64,000 bases of DNA from Mauremys mutica (Eukaryota > Chordata > Testudines > Geoemydidae): the NCBI RefSeq assembly GCF_020497125.1, contig NC_059074.1:192009415-192073414 (forward strand), read 5' to 3'. Position 1 is the stretch's first letter. Every line of letters starts with the position of its first letter. Positions 35,062 to 44,608 of the stretch are shown here, piece by piece. The notes below the pieces were generated by a model that was given only the letters and a program-made list of their open reading frames with translations, was not told where the DNA came from and made no database searches. A program made the position numbers and the translations under genes.

Positions 35062-35520
35062 TTATAGGAGTTATTTGAGAGACACTTTCTGCTTAGCCAT
35101 TACACCAGGCAGCAGTGAGTGGGAATGTGAATAGAGAATCCTCTGCTCCTCTTGCAGCCTGCACAAACCAGGCAAAATCTACAGTCCCTCCCACTGCGTG
35201 TCTACTTCTTCTGGGGTATACAGTGCCCTAAAGGAGAGAGGGAAGAGGAAGAGGGGAAGCCAGGGCTATAGTCCCACTCCTGATGCACTAGCACACACTG
35301 AGGGAACAGTGCAGCAAGTGGAGCAAGCTAGGAAAAACAGGAGGAGGAAGAAATGAGAGAAAGGGAAAGGTGGATTTTTTGGAGAATGGAAGATAAATGA
35401 AAAATTTCAAATTCATTTTATATTGAATCACTGAAAAAAATGAACAAAAAATGTTTTATTTAAAATCCTCATGGAAATAAAAAGGGAATTTTTTCAACTG
35501 GTTCTAGGTCACAATCTTAA
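35062..35520. other. APLF intron; degraded AT-rich repeat near 35400
   Basis: Purine-rich then AT-rich sequence. The tract near 35395-35500 resembles the inner part of an old hAT-type repeat. No boundaries found. Confidence 0.35.
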
Positions 35521-36340
35521 AGTCTAATACCTGGTTCTATAGCACCTAGGTCCAGAAGATAGTTTGTTTCCTGACATAAAAGGTGCTCCTGGGCAGGGTC
35601 CCCGAAGAGGGACAGGTGGGGGTGGGCAGGGGAGAGTGAGGTAAAAGTGGACTGAATATCCCAGGGAGATGATCTCCAATACCCACTTGTCTGTGATTAC
35701 GTGCTCCCAGTTTTGATGAAAGAACAAGGTGGTCACCAAATGGATGCAGATGTTGATTGTTGCAGCAAATAAAAGTGGCAGTGGTAACTCGGGGCCTCGA
35801 CCAACCGATCAACATTGGTGTTCAGATCTTGATGGCTGTGATGTTGATGATCGTAGAGCAGCTAGTTTCCATTTTTGTAATCTTTGTCGTTTCCGTTGAG
35901 GTTCATAATGCCACTGGGGAGGAAGAAATTGAGCTGGCTGGGATCTCTGTGCCATCTGCGACTTACTGTATCTCCTTTTTTGTGAAGGTGTGTAAATCAC
36001 CAGGGAACGCAACATTACTCTAGAGTCTTAATGTGTGGAGGGATTCGCCTGTTCTTTCTGCAAATAATTTGGATCCCTCGAATGGGAGGTCTTCCACCAT
36101 GGATTGCACCTCCTCTGGAAAGAGAGAAAGGTGAAGCCATGGAGCTCTCCACATAACCACTGTTGCTGAGATGGAGTGAGCAGCTGTATCAATAGCATCC
36201 AGAGAGGCCTGCAACAATGTCCTCACAAGGAGCTGACCCTCAGCAATGAGTGCCTGAAACTATTCTCTTTGATCAGTTGGGAGATAGCTGATGAAGGCGT
36301 TTACTTAGAGTAGTTGGTATGATTGTACTTTACCATAAGG

Positions 36341-36663
36341 CAGTGGTGCATAACTGGCGGCCCATCAGGGTAATCCACTGGTGGGCCGCAAGATAGTTTG
36401 TTACATTGACTGTCCGTAGACATGGCCGCTTGCAGCTCCCAGTGGCCGCAGCTCACCCTTCCTGGCCAATGGGAGCTGCGGGAAGCAGCAGCCAGTACGT
36501 TCCTGTGACCCATGCCGCTTCCCGCAGCTCCCATTGGCCAGAAATGGCGAACCGTGGCCACTGGGAGCTGCGGGAAGCCGTGCCTGTGGACAGTCAATGT
36601 AAACAAACTGTCTCACAGCCCGCCAGCGGATTACCCTGACGGGCTGCAGGTTGCCCACCACTG
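36341..36663. mobile_element. Non-autonomous hAT-type element, family 2 copy A
   Basis: Ends are cagtggtgcataactggcgg and, inverted, cagtggtgggcaacctgcag. The flanking duplication is ccataagg / ccataaga (36333-36340, 36664-36671), one mismatch. The interior carries inverted gggagctgcgggaagc blocks. It interrupts the DIRS-like gag region. Confidence 0.87.
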
Positions 36664-36815
36664 CCATAAGAGCTTGGTAATTAGCAATCCTAAAGTGTAG
36701 GGTCACTGATGAATATGATTTTTGCCCAAATAAGTCCAGTTGTTTCCAGTCCTTGTCAAATGGTGTCAATGTAGGACGGTGCTGTCTTCACGTTCATTTA
36801 CAACGTCAATGAAAA

Positions 36816-37190
36816 CGGAAGAGTCCAATCAATTGAGATGAGCTATCATCAGCAGGAGAAAAAAAACCTTTGAAGTGATAATCGATGAGGAGTCATCACA
36901 CCTTCTATGGGTCATCTATTACCACTTCAAAGGTTTTTTTCCTCCTGCTGATGATAGCTCATCTCAATTGATTGGACTCTTCCAGTTGGTATGCGCACTT
37001 CCACCTTTTTATGTTCTCTGTATGTATAAATATCTCCTGCCTGTGTGTTCCATTCCATGCATCCAAAGAAGTGAGCTGTAGCCCACGAAAGCTTATGCTG
37101 AAATAAATTTGTTAGTCTCTAAGGTGCCACAAGTACTCCTGTTCTTTTTGCAGATACAGACTAACACGGCTGCTACTCTGAAACTTGATA
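36816..37190 (+). mobile_element. Foldback Penelope-like element in the DIRS-like copy
   Basis: The left arm (ggaagagtccaatcaattga ...) is the inverted copy of the later plus-strand stretch ending tcaattgattggactcttcc, with a short centre near 36886. The plus-strand tail then continues through gtagcccacgaaagcttatg and ggtgccacaagtactcctg to ctaacacggctgctactctg. This is the same subfamily as 25050-25779. The target duplication was not resolved here. Confidence 0.82.
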
Positions 37191-37779
37191 CTACATGTAA
37201 GTCAGGGACCAAGATGTGACCAGTACCAAGATCATGTCTGTGCTGAGCAGAGACAAATCAGGCATCTCCAAGACTAATAAGTCTTTAGAGGAAACGAAAT
37301 TCCTGCAGTATCAGAGTAGTGGTCAGTACCACTGAGGCAAGCTCTGACGATTGGCCATTAGATGTCATTCTGGTCTTCTGCAGGACCGAAGTACTTGATA
37401 GTGACGTAACTGAGAAACAAAGTATGATATAGATAAGGAACTCTGAACTTAGACTCTGCTAAGGCTCTGTCGCAGGCCAAAGGCGATTGAGAAGGAACTG
37501 AGGGCGGTTTGCCCACACAGCGCTATTTAGCACCAAAGCAGAGCATGAGATGGACAGAGCACATGTGCGGACCGAGTGGACACTGATACCTAAAAATCTC
37601 AGAACAGAGGTGTAGGGGTGTGAATAAACCTAGCGTGGAGCACCCGCAGGAACACTACTCAAAGAACACCACTCAGTTTATGCATACAAACCATTAAAGA
37701 GGAAAATTCTCAGCAATCAGCACCCAAACAACCGCTTTCCCTGGATTGTTGTTAGCATTTTAAAGTCAGATTCATGTAT

Positions 37780-37990
37780 TATTTGTATTACCGTATCACC
37801 TAGGAGCCCCAGTCACGCACCAAGACTCCACTGTGCTAGCACTGTACAAACAGAACAAAAACACAGACTCTGCCCCAAAGAGCTTACAATCTAAGTAGAA
37901 GATAGAGGACAGATCGATACAGAGAGGGAGCACAAAGAAACGGTGAGACCATATTGGTCAGTTTGATAGGCAGTGGTCCCGGTACACCAG
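37780..37990 (+). repeat. CORE/MIR-related SINE tail
   Basis: The segment contains cacctaggagccccagtcac, gtgctagcactgtacaaac and ctgccccaaagagcttacaa. This is a widespread sauropsid SINE/LINE-tail motif series. Diverged, with uncertain limits. Confidence 0.6.
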
Positions 37991-37994
37991 AACC

Positions 37995-39080
37995 CTACAT
38001 GTTAAATATTTTTAATGCTGAAGTCAATGACAGCTTCATCCTTGTCAAATATCAATAGACTGAATCTGTACCCTCTGTCATATTGAATTCAACTAACAGA
38101 CCACATTTTAATATGTTTCCCCCTCAGTGACACTAAATGATACTAATACTCATATCTGAATCATAAATAGGACAACACATGACCAATATGGAATGGTTCT
38201 GTTACTACCCACTTATAGGAAAGTGGCAGTATTTAACATTACCCGAGAAGAACTCAAGAGGCTGTTATCTGATCGGATGGGGTGGATGACTGAACAATTT
38301 TAAATGAGGTAATCAGCACCTAAGTGTCATTCACCATCATAGATGTGAATCTCTCCAGTAACTTCTATTTGTAAACATCAAAACAATGGTAAGTTACCAG
38401 GACTAACTGTAAAATAATGATAGTCTTCACAAAAAAAGCATTTACAATATTTTCATTTTCCAAAAAGGTTGTACTTCAAAAATTGGAACTAATATGTTGG
38501 CAAAAGTACTATTCTGAACTCCTGTCTCTGATGAATAGCCTTCCTTGCTTCTTCAAGCAAATCCCAGATTCTTGTGAGGTTAGCAAGTAGTAACAAGCTA
38601 CCCTAGTAGTCTCATCCACCGTACAGATGGACTTGCATTGCTGCCTCTCACCCAGGATGGATAAAAATTGATGATTTTTTTGAAAAAAAAAGTTGTCTTT
38701 TTTTACATTGAAATCTGATTTTTTTAAATTTTATTTAAATTATAAGTTTTTCATTTTAAAAATAAAGCTGTTTAAAATTAAATCTGAATTTAATATAAAA
38801 TATGGTAAGGCCCAACTTATTATAATCTCCTAAAATGTTTAAATAAAAAACAAATATGTTGAAGCCTCTAGCAATATGCAATATGCATGAACCTCTATCA
38901 AAAACTTTGAGTTAAAAACTGCTTTTCTATATAAAGAAAGAATAAGGGGCAAAGCATCTAACTTTTGAGGTCAAACTTTATAAATATGGCACAATAAGTC
39001 ATGTACTTGGGCATGAATTTGTGGGGGACGAAGGGGCTGGCAAACTTATCCCAGGCGTTGGGACCTGGCTTCTGATGCCA
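37995..39080. other. APLF intron with AT-rich low-complexity tract
   Basis: No gene seen. 38650-38800 is strongly AT-rich (gattttttt and aaaaatt blocks) and may be an old repeat. The rest is plain intron. Confidence 0.45.
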
Positions 39081-39084
39081 GGAG

Positions 39085-39573
39085 ATGTTATCATGCATCT
39101 CATCAGGATCATCCACTGAGCCTACCTGCAAGGACTCATACTCTTTTCCCAATCTGACCTCTGCTTGGCTCAGTTCTCAAATTCTGAATACGTATGACTC
39201 CACCCACCATAAAAACTTATCTCTAGCTCGTGGAAAAACATTGATCTGCCCACTAACTACCAGCCCTTGCTTCAAGGCACTTCAAATTAATGTCCTTTCC
39301 TGTAGCTCCTTGCATGCGTACACAGACGGAGATACGAACAAACAAGGGAGTTATGTAACAAGAAAGAAGGAGCACTATGTGCAACCAGAAGGAAGCAACG
39401 CTGGTGTCAGAGCGAAGGACGCTATGGGAAGAAGGGACAACATTCTTCAGAGTGCAGCCTGTGTTGATTTCAATGTCTGGGAACTGGAGGGGAAAAAAAC
39501 AGCACTGGCTGCAAGTCATAAAAAAAGGCCCCATTCAGGAATCTCTTCAACAAATCCCTGTACATCAGGTTAA
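39085..39573 (+). other. Unrecognised open frame of 162 codons
   Basis: The longest unexplained plus-strand frame in this intron starts MLSCISSGSSTEPTC and ends STNPCTSG. I do not recognise it. Composition is Ser/Thr/Cys-rich with no signal peptide, membrane segment or domain motif, and no splice signals clearly frame it. It may be a chance frame or a decayed repeat ORF. Confidence 0.2.
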
Positions 39574-39784
39574 AAAAAAGGAACATGTGCCAAATATAAA
39601 CAGTGCAGCAAAGAGATGCAAGGTCTGGTTCTCATAATGAAATATTCTGAAACATGCTTCTCAGAAGGCAATGGCTTTGAAGACGATGCTGCGGATATGT
39701 CTGAACAATCTGGATGAACTGGATAGCGAACTCATTTTTGCATCATTCTTATGGGCTGCCTACCATGTCTTTCTATACTGGTAA

Positions 39785-39890
39785 ATCGCAGAGTTGTTGT
39801 AACCGTGTTGGTCCCCGGATATTAGGGAGACAATGTGTGTAGCTCAGATGTTGGTTCAATAAAAGATATTACCTTGCTCCCCTGCCCATT
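39785..39890. repeat. Foldback fragment of Penelope-like family B
   Basis: The left half reads gagttgttgtaaccgtgttg and gtccccggatattagg, minus orientation of the family B end. The right half reads gttggttcaataaaagatat and taccttgctccc, plus orientation. Two inverted pieces of one tail are thus joined, as in the family A foldbacks. Confidence 0.5.
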
Positions 39891-39894
39891 CTGT

Positions 39895-40488
39895 ATACTA
39901 GAGAATGATAAAAGTAGACAACAACAAACTAAAGAGAAATGTAGAAGATGTGCTAAATACACTGAAGCCTGTTTCCATAGCCTTGGACAAATTGAAGAAA
40001 GATTGCTGCAGTATTGCTGATGCTGCTGAAATTTGGGGAAAAAACTTCAAGACACTTATTTTTTTTGAACTACAGGCACTATAAAACTGACCAAAACTGT
40101 TACACAAGTTAACCTGTCATCAAGGTGTAATCTGTCAAGAAAAAACATTAACAAAACCAAACATGTAAAAGAAAGAAGTTGTCAACAAGCTTTTAGGAAG
40201 GCAAATGTGCCCTCTGCGTCAGGCTTACAGGCCAGAATAAAAGGTTCACCCTCTCTTTGGATGCATGCTGCAAACACCAGAGACCATAACATGTGCAACA
40301 AAGGAAGCAATAGAAGTGAATATGTTCGGTCATCTGTCAAACTATAAAGAGGAATGTAAAGAGGATTCCATGGAGGAAAAATAATCAATTTATATCCCCA
40401 CTTTACCATATTGATGTTCTGAAGAGATCAAAGCAGAGAATATGCATACTGTCATAAGGAAAGTATTTTGTATTCATTACTAACCTAC
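39895..40488. other. APLF intron, no feature seen
   Basis: Short open frames (39835-40020 plus; 39898-40107 and 40182-40409 minus) carry no recognised motif. No repeat boundary found. Confidence 0.45.
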
Positions 40489-40615
40489 CTCTTTTAGGGA
40501 CTGGAGTTGAAAGACTTTGAACCATGAGATCTCCTTGCAACATCCAAGATGGAAGCATCCTTTTCCTCCAGACAGGCTTTAGCTCCTCACTTTCATTACA
40601 ACTAGCAGAAAACAA
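40489..40615 (-). CDS. APLF: APLF exon carrying the Ku-binding motif
   Basis: This 127-nt exon begins in phase 0 after a cattatttcag acceptor and ends AGA G|gtaggt in phase 1. It encodes LFSASCNESEELKPVW followed by RKRMLPSWML. The basic-hydrophobic block R-K-R-x-L-P-x-W-M-L matches the APLF Ku-binding motif (A-KBM), known to contact the von Willebrand-like domain of Ku80 and so link APLF to non-homologous end joining. All defining positions (Arg-Lys-Arg, Leu-Pro, Trp-Met) are present, so the interaction should be conserved. The following residues (VQSLSTPVPKR) also resemble the human linker. Confidence 0.95.
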
Positions 40616-41132
40616 CTGAAATAATGTTTGTTGATTAGGACCACAGTACTTTTATCCCCCTAGTTTTAGGATACAGAAACTATGAAAAAAAAAGACTTGG
40701 TTCAAAAGACATTTGTAAGCAGCTTTGTCTTCATAAACAGCCTGAACGGATCTGGTTTTCTTGTAGGTACAGCTTAACAGAAGCAAAAGCCAGTCATAAT
40801 GCTGAACATTTTGGCACCGCCTACTCTCTCAGCCAATCAGTATTTAAAGAAGCCTCTCTTTACTCCTTAACCCTCGGAAGAAAGCCTATGTTCATTTACA
40901 GACCAAAAGGTTCATAAAAGATCTCACTGATACCTTGCCACTCATGCCACATGGCTTGTGCCCACTGAAGCATCAGAAAGCCTGGAGACAGTGAGAGTAA
41001 GGAGCAGTGAATTATTATGCAGAATGGGAGAAGCAAAAAAGTTCAGCATTTTTCAAGTGGCTGTTTCACTCCCTACTAAGTTATGCTCAGAAACAAAGAC
41101 TCCAGAACTGGGCTAGAGAAACAAGAAAAATA

Positions 41133-41233
41133 CACAAAGAGTCCTGTGGCACCTTAAAGACTAACATCTTTAAGGTGCCACAGGACTCTTTGTCCTTTTT
41201 ACAGATGCAGACTAACACGGCTACCCCTCTGAT
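41133..41233. mobile_element. Foldback Penelope-like micro-element, shortest copy
   Basis: The arms gtggcaccttaaagactaac and tctttaaggtgccacagg are nearly contiguous, giving a tight hairpin. The unpaired end aacacggctacccctctgat follows. The flanking duplication is acaagaaaaata (41121-41132) against the same sequence with one extra A (41234-41246). Confidence 0.88.
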
Positions 41234-41249
41234 ACAAGAAAAAATATAC

Positions 41250-42363
41250 AGACTCATTTATGACATGATCATTGACTGGTATAGTCAGTTTTAAACCAAT
41301 ACAACCTCTGCTTTTAAGAAGGGATAAAATATATTTTGGAAGTCTTGTAAGTGTGATGAAGGCTGGCATTTCAATTGTACTTATAAAGAAAAATATCAGC
41401 GATAGTATGTTATCAAAGAGCAATCGTCCTGCGTGTCTGTCTTTGCACGACATTGCTTTCTCCATTAGAAAAGCAACAGTAGTAAAAATAAAATAAAATT
41501 GGCATCTCAGTAATTACACTGAAAGCCATTTTACTCAGCCACAGTAAGATAACAAGACAGAGTTTTGAAAATTCTGTTGTTTGCAAATTCTGGCTCTAAG
41601 CCTGTTTACCACAAACATAAGGAAACATTAACACTACAAAGGCAGGGTAATATGAACCTTTTTTCTGTATTCTGTCTGACCCTGAACACACAACTCCAGA
41701 GCTGTAACCAAGTGGAAGAAGCTGTGTGAACAGGACATGTGGATCTTCCCTGACCTAGCCCCAGAACAGTGTGTCCGTGGTTCTAGATGCAGTGCACATG
41801 AGGAGATGCAGTGCACATGAGGAGAGTGAACTTCAGAGGCTTTTCAGCAGGGTACAGGCACTGTGTTGTGTTGTACATTCCCCTAGGCAATGGCTTTGGG
41901 GGCACGTCCCTGTTCATAGTCACTTTTTTCCAGTATATCACATTGCTTTGGAACACAACAGGATTTGTAAGGACATAAGCAGAACTCAACACTTGTTTCT
42001 CCCACAAAATACAAATTTTATTTCTGATATCACTCACTAACAAAGCCATGCTTTGTTCTGAAGAAATCTTTTACTGCTTTGCACCTGTTTATAGTGCTGC
42101 AAGTATATGGAAAAGCTCAGGCATGTCAACTTAAGGCTTTTGTGACAGCCACAATTTTTTTTGAAATTCTATTATAGTAAATAAAATCAAGATAATGTAT
42201 TCTCAAACAGCCTCTTGAGTTGTCAAAGAACCTACTCCCCCATGAAGGGCTTTAAAAAGGTACAGAGACAAGAACAAAAACAATTTTAATTTTACCTGAC
42301 TTTCAGCCCACCCTTCCAAAAATACAGACATGTTGCAATATTTAATCAGATATTAACACTCAC
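41250..42363. other. APLF intron; 19-bp duplication at 41790-41827
   Basis: The unit tgcagtgcacatgaggaga occurs twice in tandem. Otherwise no repeat or gene is recognised; the overlapping short frames at 41771-42049 are unsupported. Confidence 0.5.
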
Positions 42364-42556
42364 CGAACTCTTGGAAGAAGTCTCATTTTTTGGAATTTCT
42401 CCTGTCCTTTCCAATAGAGAATGTGCTTTCACTTGTATGTTATTATTGGAACATGAAGATAATTCTGCTAAAGATGGATCACAAGACATCTTGATAGGAT
42501 GATCACTTGAAGAGGATTTATTTGCTGTTTCATCTGCAGCAATCTTGCTATTTTTC
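42364..42556 (-). CDS. APLF: APLF exon, linker downstream of the FHA domain
   Basis: The exon runs from an acceptor reading tactacag to a donor TCG|gtgagt and is 193 nt long. One leading base completes the Arg codon left by the preceding exon, then 64 codons are open. The peptide starts KNSKIAADETANKSS and ends NETSSKSS. It is a Ser/Lys/Asn-rich low-complexity linker, and human APLF has a similarly disordered stretch between its FHA domain and Ku-binding motif. Identity rests mainly on position and phase: the start resembles human LRNSQV, and the phase 0 end matches the next exon. No catalytic residues are expected. Confidence 0.88.
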
Positions 42557-43475
42557 CTGTAGTATATTAAAATGCATCTTTTAGTGGGGAAAAAAATCTC
42601 AAAAACTTCCTTTATCTATTTGAACTCTAAATGTCTATTTTCACTAAAATGCCATAATGTAGAAGCAAACCTCAGTTTCAGATATTAAGAGACCAACAAA
42701 AAACCTCCTCTGTATTGCATCTACCATACATATTAATGGTGCTAGAATAACTCTCTCTTAAGCCTGTTGGCAATTTTTTATTATGATGTATCTAGGGAAC
42801 AAACTACATGGTTGCCTAAAAAGCAACCAAATCATCAGTCAGCACTGCTTAAGATCCAAGGTTAAGGGTAAGACCATACAAAACCCCAATATGACAAAGT
42901 GAAACTAGATTTCATTACTGACCATAAAATAAAATGGTTTCTGCCTTCAGAAGCTGGAGCTGTTAACTTATAATACTACTACTGCGTTATTGAAAATAAT
43001 CATTTTTACCATAAAATGAATACAGTTATTGAAGTGTGTTATTCAAATTCTAAAAGATACAAATATTACAGTAGTAATCAGCAGCATAAAATCCTAAAAT
43101 AGAACAGACAGAAAAGCAAACTTTCATTCCCAGCTCCCATATCTCAAACATTCATTTTCCATTTCCAGTAGCAGTAGCTCATTTTTCATTCTGTTATACT
43201 AGCTTATTTCCAAGTAGAGAGAACAGATTGTTGTTGCTTTACAAATTAGAAATAGTAAACAAAATTATATATAATAGATTAAATGCACTTCTTCATTTGG
43301 GGCCTAGTTCAGCACGGTACTTGCGCATAGGTCTAACTTTTATTTACATACTTGTATAATTCAATATACATTGTTTTGTCATAAAATAGCAGGTAATTGA
43401 TAAACATTTGCACTAGGCTGAAATTTGACACTCATCTATTTATGTTTTTTCAATCTTTACATAGGTTTTTGCTTT
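42557..43475. other. APLF intron, no feature seen
   Basis: AT-rich intronic sequence between an APLF exon and the broken coding sequence at 43476. No repeat recognised. Confidence 0.5.
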
Positions 43476-43893
43476 TTAACAAAAATAGAAATCTTGTTGG
43501 CTGTTCCACTGAGGCTTGTGGACAACCATAATGCCCGTTGGAAAACTAGAAGTCAGTGCATTTAAAACAGAATTCTGAAGTTTAAACATTTCTAAGAGTT
43601 TAAAATATGATTCAGGATCTTCAACATCTGCCTGTCTACTAGCTCTCTCCTCTCCACAACTTGGAAAGTGTGAGGTGTGAATTGAAAATTTAAGGTATGC
43701 AGTAGCTTTTGGTTCAGGAACCATCTGAAGTACAGTGTCCATCAGCAATGTAATTGTTTCAGTCCTTCAAATCAGTTGTCCCTAGAGAGTGGTGTTCATG
43801 GTCATTTTTCTGCTCCTCCAGCAATAAATATTTTGGTAACTCACTTACCAGAAAAAAAGTTAGATCTAAAGGGTTACATCTAAAACAAGATCC
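43476..43893 (-). pseudogene. Broken coding sequence of unknown parent gene
   Basis: On the minus strand a frame from 43893 reads CNPLDLTFFLVSELPKYLLL ... HHSLGTTDLKD. It overlaps by a few codons, through one frameshift near 43760, a second frame reading TETITLLMDTVLQMVPEPKA ... VVHKPQWNSQQDFYFC and then TAA. Both parts have balanced, protein-like composition with no low complexity, and together give about 135 residues of one C-terminus. I do not recognise the family. It lies in an APLF intron on APLF's own strand, without clear splice signals, which suggests a processed pseudogene. A real alternative exon is less likely because of the shift. Confidence 0.45.
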
Positions 43894-44441
43894 CTACTTG
43901 TGAGATCAGGATGTATGGAAGTAGAATCTTTTTATTGGTTGCTAACCAAAGCTTATTTTTTAAATTAAAATTACATTAAACATTATACTACCTATTTAAG
44001 TAAAGTTCAGTTTCCCCCACAATTTCTAAAACACAGGTTTTCAATGGGAGTTGGGTGTCATGCCTTTGAAAATCTCACCCGTGAGATACAAAAGCACTTT
44101 TGATTCTATTTATTAAAACATTGACAGGTAAGAATGATAACGCGAGTACATGTTTCTCATTCCCCATAACCTCCCCACCAGATACTACAATAAACCACTC
44201 ACTACGGTTCCAAGATTGGGACAGCAGTGTATATCTGATATGGTTTGATCTAGTTACTTCACGCTTTCCTTCTATGTTCTTAATGAAAAGATACAATAAT
44301 TTAAACTTGACTTTAAGCAGATGTTTATTTGGATTTATTTTTTTGTTCATTCAAGGTCTGTTGTGTCTTAGAAAACTATAATTAACAAGTTTATATTACA
44401 AATAGTATTACTGTTGGTTTTTCCACATCGGCTATCGTTAC
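43894..44441. other. APLF intron, no feature seen
   Basis: AT-rich. Two overlapping frames of about 92 codons at 44075-44381 are on opposite strands and neither carries a motif. Confidence 0.45.
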
Positions 44442-44608
44442 CTTAGAGTGCTTTCCACATCTGAGTGTGTAGAGAGGACCTTGAAAATGTATTTGTCTAT
44501 TAAGAGGGAAAAGCTGTCACCTGGGCTCAAAGAGTGCCATTCATCTGTTTCCAATGGTAATAGATGGCTAGTCTCAGGTGACTGATAAAAACAAGGATTT
44601 ACATGGAC
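44442..44608 (-). CDS. APLF: APLF exon encoding the C-terminal half of the FHA domain
   Basis: This internal exon of a DNA-break repair scaffold encodes about 55 residues. They begin VHVNPCFYQ and include SLSPGDSFSLLIDKYIFKVL, which match from memory the second half of the human APLF FHA domain (NPCFYQ, GDSFSLLVDKYIF). The FHA domain binds phosphorylated XRCC1/XRCC4 and brings APLF to nuclear repair sites. On the minus strand the exon has a pyrimidine-rich acceptor ending in ttgacag and a donor reading AAG|gtaacg. It starts in phase 0 and ends in phase 2 (CTA AG), which joins in frame to the next exon at 42556. The exon with the phosphopeptide-binding Arg-Arg-His motif was not found and probably lies beyond the right edge. 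Confidence 0.93.

Larger units (their letters stand above)
35525..37672 (-). mobile_element. DIRS-like retrotransposon, 5' half, second copy
   Basis: The 5' terminus at 37672 (minus: gttctttgagtagtgttcct ... ctccacgctaggtt) matches the ends of the copy at 12671-23693. Gag-like pieces follow in broken frames: DKDWKQLDLFGQKSYSS (near 36730) and VEDLPFEGSKLFAERTG (36020-36226). The RT lead-in TDKWVLEIISLGYSVHF (35524-35739) is last. The rest of RT and the recombinase are missing. A hAT-type element and a Penelope-like foldback are nested in it. Confidence 0.78.
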
